Source: JBEKIK01 sp049509395 (GTDB taxonomy: Bacteria > Planctomycetota > Planctomycetia > Pirellulales > Thermoguttaceae). From it: a DNA stretch of 18,951 nt. The stretch covers positions 1 through 18,951 of the forward strand of contig JBEKZY010000092.1 of NCBI GenBank assembly GCA_049509395.1, written 5' to 3'. Under the pieces are notes generated by a model, which searched no databases, was not told the origin of the DNA, and saw nothing but the letters and a program-made list of their open reading frames with translations. The position numbers and the translations under genes are program-made. Below, piece after piece: positions 7,825 through 15,356 of the stretch. The stretch's first letter is position 1. Every line of letters begins with the position of its first letter.

Positions 7825-7840
7825 CGAAAACCATCACCCG

Positions 7841-7877
7841 GCCCTCACCCTAGCCCTCTCCCGGCGGGAGAGGGGAC
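7841..7877 (-). repeat. 37-bp repeat, right copy, abutting the purM start
   Basis: This copy pairs with 7131-7167 in inverted orientation (36 of 37 positions). Its end, gagaggggac, lies 12-21 nt before the purM ATG and is the only purine-rich sequence that could serve as the purM ribosome site. The hairpin core is 7855-7875. Confidence 0.85.
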
Positions 7878-7888
7878 GATTTAAAAAT

Positions 7889-8962
7889 ATGGCCAAAGCA
7901 ACATATAAGGATGCCGGCGTTGATCTGGATGTTTATCGTCAGGCGATGGCCCGGCTGCCCGGGCTTTTGTCGCGGACTTGCACGCCCAGGGTCATACCAC
8001 TTGAGGGTGGTTTCGCCGGGCTTTTCCAACTCGATTTCGAAAATAAACTCTTTTCCCGAAATTACAAACAGCCGGTCTTGGTATCTTGCACCGACGGGGT
8101 GGGAACCAAGCTCAAAGTGGCTGCGGCCATGGGCCTGCACAACACGGTGGGCATCGACCTGGTGGCCATGAGCGTAAACGACGCCCTGTGCTGTGGGGCC
8201 GAGCCTTTATTCTTCCTCGATTACGTGGCCATGCCCAAGGACGACCCGGACCTGTTGGAACAGCTTGTCGAAGGCATTACGGCGGGCTGCATCCAAAGCG
8301 ATTGCGCATTGTTGGGCGGCGAAACCGCGATCCTGCCCGATATGTACGCCCCAGGCGATTACGACCTGGCCGGTTTTTGCGTGGGCGTGGTCGATAAGAA
8401 AAACATCGTCGACGGCCGAGCGATCGAGCCCGGCGACGCGGTCATTGGCGTGGCATCCTCGGGCTTGCATTCCAACGGATACAGCCTGGCGCGGAAAATC
8501 GTCTTCGACATCGCCGGCCTATCGGTCAACGATCAAGTGGAGGAACTGGGTCAAACCGCGGGCCGGGCCTTGCTCGAACCCACGATACTCTACGCCCGGC
8601 CGGTCCGGCAAATACTGAATTATTATAAGGTCAAAAACATCGTGCACGGCATCGCCCACATCACCGGCGGCGGCCTGTGCGAGAACCTTGCCCGCATCGT
8701 GCCGGAAGATGTCCAAGTGGTTATCGTCCGCGGCGCCTGGCCGGTCCCGCCGATATTCTCTTGGCTTAAGCGCCTGGGCGAAGTCGATCAAGCCGAAATG
8801 GACCAGGTATTCAACATGGGCATCGGGCTGGTGCTGGTCGTCGCTCCCTTTTATGCCGACAGCATCCGCCAGCAATTAAAGCGATTCAAACTCCAAAGCT
8901 GGGCCATCGGCCGGGCAGAAAAAGGCCCCCAAGGAGTGATTTGGGGAAAGGAAGAGGGATGA
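7889..8962 (+). CDS. purM: Phosphoribosylformylglycinamidine cyclo-ligase (AIR synthetase)
   Basis: A 357-aa protein of normal PurM length. It makes 5-aminoimidazole ribonucleotide from FGAM using ATP, in de novo purine synthesis in the cytoplasm. Family motifs are in order: SCTDGVGTKLKVA (66-78), GIDLVAMSVNDALCCGAEPL (88-107), GGETAILPDMY (143-153), ASSGLHSNGYSLAR (189-202), HITGGGLCENLARI (about 257-270) and FNMGIGLVLVV. The gene stands alone; other pur genes are not in the window. The only ribosome-site-like sequence comes from the adjacent 37-bp repeat, at an unusually long spacing. The start is supported by the alignment of MAKATYKDAGVD with the usual PurM N-terminus. Confidence 0.97.
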   Translation: MAKATYKDAGVDLDVYRQAMARLPGLLSRTCTPRVIPLEGGFAGLFQLDFENKLFSRNYKQPVLVSCTDGVGTKLKVAAAMGLHNTVGIDLVAMSVNDALCCGAEPLFFLDYVAMPKDDPDLLEQLVEGITAGCIQSDCALLGGETAILPDMYAPGDYDLAGFCVGVVDKKNIVDGRAIEPGDAVIGVASSGLHSNGYSLARKIVFDIAGLSVNDQVEELGQTAGRALLEPTILYARPVRQILNYYKVKNIVHGIAHITGGGLCENLARIVPEDVQVVIVRGAWPVPPIFSWLKRLGEVDQAEMDQVFNMGIGLVLVVAPFYADSIRQQLKRFKLQSWAIGRAEKGPQGVIWGKEEG

Positions 8963-9033
8963 AAGATGAATAAAAAAATCTTGTATGCTGAATAAAATCT
9001 GAAAAACCGCTTTCGGCTTCGCGAGATGCATCT

Positions 9034-9078
9034 CATAAAGTGGGAAAACATAAGGTGGGCGGTCACAAAGTGGGCAGT
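9034..9078. repeat. Three tandem 15-bp units
   Basis: The units CATAAAGTGGGAAAA (9034-9048), CATAAGGTGGGCGGT (9049-9063) and CACAAAGTGGGCAGT (9064-9078) are adjacent and in phase. They share the core CAYAARGTGGG. A reversed half unit, ACTACCCACCC, follows at 9080-9091. Confidence 0.65.
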
Positions 9079-9129
9079 AAACTACCCACCCTTCTTACAA
9101 TTGCGCTCCTGTCATTTTCTTTAAGTGGT

Positions 9130-9174
9130 TTTAGCGGCAGGCAAAACCCCCGGTGTATTTACCAGGGGCTAAAT
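9130..9174. repeat. Palindromic repeat, family A, upstream of DUF885 gene
   Basis: CCCCCGGT (9147-9154) pairs with ACCAGGGG (9161-9168) with one mismatch, followed by CTAAAT. The left boundary TTTAGC (9130-9135) mirrors the right GCTAAA, as in the better preserved pairs at 11089-11175 and 13775-13859. The first palindrome of this pair is decayed. Confidence 0.6.
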
Positions 9175-9308
9175 AAGATTATTTTTGTAAAGGTTTTATA
9201 TGCGACAAATACCGGTTATAATAGATCTATTGTCAACGGCATAGGGCCGTACTTACATCAAGTTATCCAAAGTATTTACACATTATCCAAATAGCGAGGC
9301 TGAATCAT

Positions 9309-11078
9309 ATGAGAATCACATTGATAGGAAGCATCATGTCAGCGCTGTATATTTTCTCGGCCGGTATTTCGCCGGGTTTCGCTCAAGACGCCGATGCCAA
9401 GCTCAACGCCTTTTTCAAACAATATCAGGAAGAGACGTTTAAGCTTCGGCCGCTGGAAGCCACGCGCCTGGGCGATCACCGTTTCGACAACCTCTTGGAC
9501 GACCTTTCTCCGCAGGCCCGAAAAACGCGGATCGATCATGCGCGAAAAATCTTGGAAGAACTGCCCAAGCAGGTGGATTACGAGAAACTATCGCGGGACG
9601 GAAAGATCGACTTTGAAATTTTCCAGCTTCATCTCAAATCGTCCATTTGGAACGAGGAAAACCTGCGGCCCTTTGAATTGGATCCGCGCATCTACAACGC
9701 TTACATCAACGAGAGCGTATACATTCCCCTCACGCAATCCACGCTGCCCAAGGAAACCAACATATCGAACTGCATCGCCCGTATGAAGCTCATCCCCGAT
9801 GCGGTTGCCCAAGCCAGGCGAAGCCTGCAAAATCCTCCGGCGGTGGTAACCGAAACCGCCATTAAGCAAAACCTGGGCGCGATCGGTTTTTACGAGCGGG
9901 ATATTTTTCAGTTAGCCGGCGAAACGCCCCAGCTCGACGCCATAAAAGCGGCCGCGCAGCCGCTTGTAGAAACTTTAAAGCAATACCAGCAATTTCTGGA
10001 AAAAGATCTGTTGCCGCGTGCCCAGGGCGAGTGGCGCTTGGGCAAGGAAAAGTTCGCGAAAAAATTGGAGCTTGATCTGGAGGCGGACGTGACGCCCGAG
10101 CAGGTTCTGGCCGAGGCCGAGTCGGAGTTCGCCCGTGTGCAGCGCGACATGTATCTGGTCGCCCGGCAGCTTTGGAGCCGTTACTTTCCCAAACAGGCGC
10201 TGCCGCCGGACGACGCCGAGGGCCGCCGCTTTTGCATCGAACAGGTTTTGGGCCGAGTGGCCCTGGAGCACGGCAAGCCGGAAGATCTTGTGCCCGACGC
10301 CCGGGCAGACGTGGAGCGGATAAAAAAGTTCATCACCGAGCACGACATACTCCGCCTGCCCGACCCCGATAATTGCCGGGTCGTGGAGATGCCCGAATTC
10401 AGGCGCGGCAATTCCACGGCCTATTGCGAACCGGCCCCGCCTTTGGATCCCAAGGCGGTTAGTTTCTATGCCGTCAGCCCTCCGCCCAAGGATTGGGACG
10501 CCAAGCGCGTGGAAAGCCTGCTGGAAGAATACAATTCGCACATGCTGCACATACTGACCATCCACGAAGCCTACCCCGGCCACTTCGTCCAATTGGAATA
10601 CGCCCACCGGAATCCATCGCTCATTCGCCGGGTGCTGGAATCGGGCGTATATATAGAAGGCTGGGCGGTTTACACCGAGCAAATGATGCTCGACCAAGGC
10701 TACGGCGACGGCGACCTGGCGCTGCGATTGACCCAACAGAAGTTCTATCTCCGCGCGGTGGCCAACGCCATCCTGGACTATAAAATGCATTGCACCGCGA
10801 TGACCGACGACGAGGCCTTGAAATTCCTGGTCAACGACGCCTACCAGTCTGAAGGCGAGGCGCGATTAAAGATCATCCGCGCCAAGCAAAGCTCCTGCCA
10901 GCTTTCCACGTATTTCGTGGGACGAACGGCAATGTACCGCCTGCGCCAACAAATCGAGCGCGAGATGGGCGATAATTTCAGCCTGGGCCGGTACCATGAA
11001 GCCGTGCTCGCCCCCGCCTCGGTTCCGGTGAAATTTCTTCCCGAGTTAGTGCGGGATCGCCTGAGCAAACCTCGATAA
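9309..11078 (+). CDS. Exported DUF885 family zinc metallopeptidase
   Basis: A 589-aa protein with a signal peptide (about 1-25, cleavage likely after GFA). Residues about 27-585 match the DUF885 family throughout. The zinc-binding motif is HEAYPGHF (H419, E420, H425; HExxxH type), followed by GVYIEGWAVYTEQMM, where the glutamate (EGW) is the likely third ligand. Members are predicted or shown to act as peptidases, some as carboxy- or dipeptidases; substrate preference cannot be read here. GAGG lies 9 nt before the ATG, supporting the start. It is the first of three same-strand genes with the S9 peptidase and the peptide symporter, consistent with extracytoplasmic peptide breakdown. A GC-rich hairpin 16 bp after its stop could end or attenuate transcription. 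Confidence 0.9.
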   Translation: MRITLIGSIMSALYIFSAGISPGFAQDADAKLNAFFKQYQEETFKLRPLEATRLGDHRFDNLLDDLSPQARKTRIDHARKILEELPKQVDYEKLSRDGKIDFEIFQLHLKSSIWNEENLRPFELDPRIYNAYINESVYIPLTQSTLPKETNISNCIARMKLIPDAVAQARRSLQNPPAVVTETAIKQNLGAIGFYERDIFQLAGETPQLDAIKAAAQPLVETLKQYQQFLEKDLLPRAQGEWRLGKEKFAKKLELDLEADVTPEQVLAEAESEFARVQRDMYLVARQLWSRYFPKQALPPDDAEGRRFCIEQVLGRVALEHGKPEDLVPDARADVERIKKFITEHDILRLPDPDNCRVVEMPEFRRGNSTAYCEPAPPLDPKAVSFYAVSPPPKDWDAKRVESLLEEYNSHMLHILTIHEAYPGHFVQLEYAHRNPSLIRRVLESGVYIEGWAVYTEQMMLDQGYGDGDLALRLTQQKFYLRAVANAILDYKMHCTAMTDDEALKFLVNDAYQSEGEARLKIIRAKQSSCQLSTYFVGRTAMYRLRQQIEREMGDNFSLGRYHEAVLAPASVPVKFLPELVRDRLSKPR

Positions 11079-11088
11079 AATTATTTGT

Positions 11089-11120
11089 ATTTAGCCCCCC
11101 GTGAATACACGGGGGGTTTT
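11089..11120 (+). terminator. Family A palindrome; possible terminator after DUF885 gene
   Basis: CCCCCCGTG (11095-11103), loop AATA and CACGGGGGG (11108-11116) form a perfect 9-bp GC-rich stem followed by TTTT. It begins 10 bp after the stop codon. The shape fits an intrinsic terminator, but the sequence is clearly a member of the repeat family, so termination may be incidental. Confidence 0.55.
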
Positions 11121-11147
11121 GAAAAAATGTAAAATACATGAGCCAGA

Positions 11148-11175
11148 CCCCCGGTGTATTCACCGGGGGCTAAAT
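11148..11175. repeat. Family A palindrome, inverted partner of 11089-11120
   Basis: CCCCCGGTG (11148-11156), loop TATT and CACCGGGGG (11161-11169) form a perfect stem, then CTAAAT. Together with 11089-11120 it makes a composite whose outer ends are ATTTAG and CTAAAT. A GTG inside it (11154) opens the frame of the S9 gene, but is not a plausible start. Confidence 0.75.
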
Positions 11176-11207
11176 ATTTTTCACGCCATAACTGCCCCAA
11201 AACTCCC

Positions 11208-13769
11208 ATGAACCGACGCACATTTCTACCCGCCAAACGTTCGACATTATTGACCAACACGCTGGCGATTCTCATTTTCTCCAGCCTATGCGCATCATTG
11301 TCCGCCCAGGGCACCAAGGCCGATTACGAGCGGGCCAACGGTTTGCGCAAAGCGACCACGAACAAGGTCTTCAAAAGCCGTATCACGCCCAACTGGTTCG
11401 CCGACAACGCGCGATTCTGGTATCGCAACGAATTGGCCGACGGCATGCGCGAATTCATCTTGATCGACGCGGTGAAAGGCACGCGCGAACCGGCCTTCGA
11501 TCACGAGAAAATGGCCAAATCACTAGGCAAAGTCCTGGGCAAGGAAATCGATGCCCGGCGCTTGCCCATCGAAGTGCTCGAATATAACGACGACGATCCG
11601 AATGTCGTGCTCGTGCACAACGAAGGCACGATATGGCGTTGCGATTTGCAGAATTACGAGTTGCGCGAGGCGAAAGGCGAGGAAAAACCCCTGCGCCCGC
11701 TCCAGCCGCGGAGGTTTCCCCGCCGGAGTGGGCCGGCCGGCGAAGAAACCGCGCTGACCTTTATCAACCGCACCAAGGCGGAAGTGGAAATCTTTTGGCT
11801 CGACGAGGAAGGCAAGCGCCAATCGTACGGCAAAATCAAACCCGGCGATAAACTACTGCAGCATACGTACGCCGGGCACGTCTGGCTGGCGGCCGATCCG
11901 CAAGGCAAAACCCTGGGCATTTACCAGGCCGAGGATCAGCCCGCCTCGGCCGTCATCGACGAGAACCAGATGTTCCAGGATCCGCCGCAGGGGCGTCGAT
12001 TCCGGGGTTCCAGATCGCAAAGCGCTACCTCGCCCGACGGCCAATGGCTGGCCTTTTTCAAAGAACACAATGTATATCTGCGCGACACCGAGTCGCGCGA
12101 GGAGTTCGCCCTAAGCGACGACGGGACCACGGAAGACGAATATTCCGGGGAGTTTTTTTGGTCGCCTGATTCAAAAAAACTGGTTGTCCTGCGGACCAAA
12201 AAAGGCGACGAGCGCAAGGTCTATTACGTCGAATCGTCGCCCAAGGACCAAGTTCAACCCAAGCTGCATTCGTACGATTATCTAAAGCCTGGCGATAAAA
12301 TCCCCCTTTCCAAACCGCAACTGTTCGACGTCGCGGGCCGAAAACACATCGCCATAAGCGACGAGTTGTTTCCCAATCCCTGGAGCGTTTCTGACGTGCA
12401 CTGGGATCCCGATTCCAGCCGCTTCTTGTTCCTGTATAATCAGCGCGGCCACCAGATAATGCGAGTCCTGGCCGCGGACGCGGCCGCGGGCAAAGTGCAA
12501 ACCGTAGTGGACGAGCAAAGCCCCACCTTTATCGATTACACCGGCAAACAATTCCTGCAATATCTCGACGAGAGCGGCGAAATCGTGTGGATGTCGGAAC
12601 GCGACGGCTGGAACCACCTCTATCTATACGACGCCAAAACCGGAAGCGTGAAAAACCAGATCACAAAAGGCGAGTGGGTCGTCCGCAGCGTGGAAAAGGT
12701 CGACGCGGAAAAACGGCAAATCTACTTCTATGCGGGCGGCATCCGGCCGGAGCAGGATCCGTATTATATCCATTATTGCCGCGTGAACTTCGACGGCACC
12801 GGCTTGATCGTGCTTACCGAAGGCGACGGAACGCATTCCATCAAGTTCTCGCCCGACCGGCGGTTTTTCATAGATACCTTCTCTCGCATCGACCTGCCGC
12901 CGGTAAACGAACTTCGCCGCATGGAGGACGGCGCATTGGTCTCGAAATTGGAGGAAGCCGACTGGTCCGAATTGCTCAAAACCGGGTGGAAGGTTCCGGA
13001 ACGGTTTGCGGCCAAGGGCCGTGACGGAAACACCGACATTTACGGAGTCATTTATCGCCCCACGATTTTCGACGCCTCCAAAAAATATCCGGTCATCGAA
13101 CTGATCTATGCCGGGCCGCAAGGTTCCTTCGTGCCTAAGTCGTTCAGTCCCCTAAATTCGCCGCAGATCATGGCCGAACTGGGATTCATTCTGGTCCAAA
13201 GCGACGGCATGGGCACGTCGAACCGGTCGAAGAAGTTCCACGACGTTTGCTGGAAAAACCTGGCCGACTCCGGATTACCCGATCACATCCTGTGGATCAA
13301 GGCCGCGGCCGAAAAATATCCTTACATGGACCTTGGCCGGGTGGGCATTTACGGCGGTTCGGCGGGCGGGCAAAGTTCGACCCGGGCCCTTATCGACCAC
13401 GGCGATTTTTACAAAGTGGCCGTATCCGATTGCGGCTGCCACGACAACCGCATGGATAAAATATGGTGGAACGAACAATGGATGGGTTGGCCCGTCGGCC
13501 CGGAATACGCCGATCAATCGAACGTCACCGGCGCATCGAAGATTCAAGGCAAACTCATGCTCTGCGTGGGCGAAATGGACGAGAACGTGGACCCGGCTTC
13601 CACCATGCAAGTGGTGAACGCCTTGATCAAGGCCGACAAGGATTTCGAACTGCTGGTCTTCCCAGGCCGCGGACACGGCTCGGCCGAATCGCCCTACGGC
13701 GCCCGCCGCCGCCAGGACTTTTTCGTCCGCAATCTTTTAGGAGTTGAACCGCGACGGAACAATGAGTAA
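11208..13769 (+). CDS. Exported S9 (DPP-IV type) serine peptidase with inserted VHL-like beta domain
   Basis: An 853-aa protein from the ATG at 11208. The open frame extends to a GTG at 11154, but that lies in a repeat hairpin, and only the later start begins with a proper signal (MNRRTFL, Tat-like, then a hydrophobic run ending ASLSA). Residues about 35-600 are a DPP-IV N-terminal propeller with PD40-type motifs (SPDGQWLAFF, WSPDSKKLVVL, HWDPDSSRFLFLY). Residues about 600-850 are the alpha/beta hydrolase domain: GGSAGG with S718, GEMDENV with D791 and GRGHGS with H823 form the triad. Residues about 183-241 do not look like propeller; they match the VHL beta domain, with W197, Y207, Y221, H224 and W226 at the positions of human W88, Y98, Y112, H115 and W117. 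It should release peptides outside the cytoplasm, perhaps from proline- or hydroxyproline-rich proteins (inference). It is followed by a peptide symporter gene. Confidence 0.92.
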   Translation: MNRRTFLPAKRSTLLTNTLAILIFSSLCASLSAQGTKADYERANGLRKATTNKVFKSRITPNWFADNARFWYRNELADGMREFILIDAVKGTREPAFDHEKMAKSLGKVLGKEIDARRLPIEVLEYNDDDPNVVLVHNEGTIWRCDLQNYELREAKGEEKPLRPLQPRRFPRRSGPAGEETALTFINRTKAEVEIFWLDEEGKRQSYGKIKPGDKLLQHTYAGHVWLAADPQGKTLGIYQAEDQPASAVIDENQMFQDPPQGRRFRGSRSQSATSPDGQWLAFFKEHNVYLRDTESREEFALSDDGTTEDEYSGEFFWSPDSKKLVVLRTKKGDERKVYYVESSPKDQVQPKLHSYDYLKPGDKIPLSKPQLFDVAGRKHIAISDELFPNPWSVSDVHWDPDSSRFLFLYNQRGHQIMRVLAADAAAGKVQTVVDEQSPTFIDYTGKQFLQYLDESGEIVWMSERDGWNHLYLYDAKTGSVKNQITKGEWVVRSVEKVDAEKRQIYFYAGGIRPEQDPYYIHYCRVNFDGTGLIVLTEGDGTHSIKFSPDRRFFIDTFSRIDLPPVNELRRMEDGALVSKLEEADWSELLKTGWKVPERFAAKGRDGNTDIYGVIYRPTIFDASKKYPVIELIYAGPQGSFVPKSFSPLNSPQIMAELGFILVQSDGMGTSNRSKKFHDVCWKNLADSGLPDHILWIKAAAEKYPYMDLGRVGIYGGSAGGQSSTRALIDHGDFYKVAVSDCGCHDNRMDKIWWNEQWMGWPVGPEYADQSNVTGASKIQGKLMLCVGEMDENVDPASTMQVVNALIKADKDFELLVFPGRGHGSAESPYGARRRQDFFVRNLLGVEPRRNNE

Positions 13770-13774
13770 ATAAT

Positions 13775-13808
13775 ATTTAGCCCCGGGTGAATATACCCGG
13801 GGCTAAGT
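13775..13808. repeat. Family A palindrome after the S9 gene; possible terminator
   Basis: TTAGCCCCGGGT (13777-13788) and ACCCGGGGCTAA (13795-13806) form a perfect 12-bp stem around GAATAT, starting 7 bp after the S9 stop codon. There is no T-run after it. It is the best preserved single palindrome of the family. Confidence 0.75.
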
Positions 13809-13831
13809 ATGTGGTCGTGCATGCATCATTA

Positions 13832-13859
13832 CCCGCCGTGTATTCATGGCGGGCTAAAT
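13832..13859. repeat. Family A palindrome, inverted partner of 13775-13808
   Basis: CCCGCCGTG (13832-13840), loop TATT and CATGGCGGG (13845-13853) pair with one G-T wobble, followed by CTAAAT. It lies 30 bp before the symporter ATG and may occupy its leader. Confidence 0.7.
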
Positions 13860-13889
13860 TAAAAATCAGACAATGCCCCACAAAACAGA

Positions 13890-15350
13890 ATGGAAACAAG
13901 AGCCCATCCCCGCGGATTGTACGTGCTTTTTTTCACCGAGATGTGGGAGCGATTCAGTTATTACGGCATGCGGGCGTTGCTGGTGCTCTACATGGTTGCG
14001 CTTGTCGAGAAAGGCGGGCTTGGACTGACCGACAAAATCGCAACCGCCATTTACGGGCTTTACGTGGCCGGCGTTTACATGGCGGCCTTGCCCGGCGGAT
14101 GGATAGCCGACCGCTTGTTGGGAGCGCGGCGAACCGTGTGGTGGGGAGGGGTGATAATCGCCTTGGGTCAATTTATTTTGATTATTCCCCGGGACGAGAC
14201 TTTTTTTCTGGGCTTGATCGTCATAGCCCTGGGCACGGGCATGTTAAAACCCAACATCAGCACCATGGTCGGGCGGCTCTATCCCGAGGGCGGCGGACGT
14301 CGCGACGCGGGCTTCACTATCTTTTACATGGGCATCAACCTTGGCGCAATGATCGGCCCTTTGATCTGCGGCTACTTTGCCCAGCATATCGACTGGCATT
14401 ATGGATTCGCCGCCGCCGGGGTGGGCATGGTTTTGGGACTAATCCAATATCGCTTGTTTGCACATCATTTGGGCGACGCCGGCAATCGTCTAATTTCCGC
14501 ACAATCGAGCAGCCGCAACGACTGGACGCTTTTTGGCTTGGGATTGTCGATTCTAATATCGGTCATAGTCTTGGTATTAATAGGAATTATAAAAATCGAG
14601 CCTATCTGGTTGGCCGAAAGAACAAGTTATGTCATTATCTCGATGGCCGTGTTGTATTTCGCCTGCCTGTTTCTATTCGGCAAGCTGGACGGCGCGGAAA
14701 AGAAAAGGATAGCCGTAATCGCGGTGCTCTTCGTTGCGTCGGCCATCTTTTTTGCGGGGTACGAACAGGCCGGATCGACATTGAACCTCTTTGCCGAGCG
14801 ATATACCGACCGATTTATCAGTTTTATGAAATTCGAGGCGCCGGCCAGTTGGTTTCAATCGGTTCCAGCAGCTTTTGTGCTTTTACTGGCGCCGGTCGCG
14901 GCGAGTATATGGGTGATTTTAGCGCGCCGGCAAAAAGATCCATCCATACCCGTGAAGTTTGGACTGGGATTGTTATTTCTCGGCCTGGGTTTTGTGGTTA
15001 TGGCAGGGGCGGCCGTATTTGTGGCTAAGGGCGAAAAAGTCTTGCCTACTTGGCTTATCGCCACGTATTTCTTGCATACCGTGGGCGAGCTATGTCTCAG
15101 CCCGGTGGGTCTTAGTTCGGTCACAAAACTGGCTCCCCAACGGCTTGTGGGGCAAATGATGGGAATCTGGTTCCTTGCCACTTCCTTGGGAAATCTGTGC
15201 GCCGGACTGATCGCGGGTGCGTTTTCAGAAAAAACCGTGCCTCAAATGCCCGGCCGTTTCCTTCTCATTGTTTTAGTTACCTGCGGCGCGGCAGCAGTGC
15301 TGCTTGTGCTGGCAAAACCCATCAAGAAGCTGATGCCCGGCGTGCATTAG
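13890..15350 (+). CDS. POT/PTR2 family proton-coupled di/tripeptide symporter
   Basis: A 486-aa integral membrane protein of the major facilitator superfamily with about 12-14 helices. The N-terminal POT signature is present: FFTEMWERFSYYGMRALLVLYM, containing ExxERFxYYG with E17, E20, R21, Y25 and G26, the proton-coupling motif. GMLKPNISTMVGRLY and FTIFYMGINLGAMIGPLICG (second PTR2 signature region) follow at about 111-155. It imports di- and tripeptides into the cytoplasm using the proton gradient. No clear ribosome site precedes the ATG at 13890; no other in-frame start lies between the palindrome and this ATG. The last of the three-gene peptide block, it fits as importer of products of the two exported peptidases. 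It is convergent with the next gene, with 6 bp between stop codons. Confidence 0.93.
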   Translation: METRAHPRGLYVLFFTEMWERFSYYGMRALLVLYMVALVEKGGLGLTDKIATAIYGLYVAGVYMAALPGGWIADRLLGARRTVWWGGVIIALGQFILIIPRDETFFLGLIVIALGTGMLKPNISTMVGRLYPEGGGRRDAGFTIFYMGINLGAMIGPLICGYFAQHIDWHYGFAAAGVGMVLGLIQYRLFAHHLGDAGNRLISAQSSSRNDWTLFGLGLSILISVIVLVLIGIIKIEPIWLAERTSYVIISMAVLYFACLFLFGKLDGAEKKRIAVIAVLFVASAIFFAGYEQAGSTLNLFAERYTDRFISFMKFEAPASWFQSVPAAFVLLLAPVAASIWVILARRQKDPSIPVKFGLGLLFLGLGFVVMAGAAVFVAKGEKVLPTWLIATYFLHTVGELCLSPVGLSSVTKLAPQRLVGQMMGIWFLATSLGNLCAGLIAGAFSEKTVPQMPGRFLLIVLVTCGAAAVLLVLAKPIKKLMPGVH

Positions 15351-15356
15351 CCATTA

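Larger units (their letters stand above)
8963..9308. other. Non-coding region with repeats, upstream of the DUF885 gene
   Basis: No credible gene is present; an 84-codon frame from 9040 simply translates a tandem repeat. The stretch contains three 15-bp tandem units (9034-9078) and one palindromic element (9130-9174). TATAAT at 9217-9222 could be a -10 box for the downstream gene, but no convincing -35 box is spaced correctly. Confidence 0.5.

Noticed and set aside
9034..9078. Possible CRISPR array
   Set aside because: Units are only 15 bp, adjacent without spacers, and no cas gene is near.
9040..9294. An 84-codon frame between purM and the DUF885 gene
   Set aside because: Its first residues (HKVGG repeats) translate the 15-bp tandem repeat, and the rest runs through a palindrome. 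It is not a gene.
9975..10790. A 271-codon antisense frame within the DUF885 gene
   Set aside because: The opposite strand encodes a conserved peptidase with a zinc motif. The antisense frame is explained by GC-rich codon use and has no ribosome site or domain.
11154..11207. GTG start extending the S9 peptidase by 18 codons
   Set aside because: The GTG lies in a repeat hairpin. Only the ATG at 11208 gives a normal signal peptide start (MNRRTFL).
13787..15028. A 413-codon open frame on the plus strand overlapping the symporter gene
   Set aside because: It is a shadow of the symporter in another phase. It starts inside a repeat, is rich in Arg/Gly/His and has no family resemblance, while the overlapping frame is a clear POT transporter.
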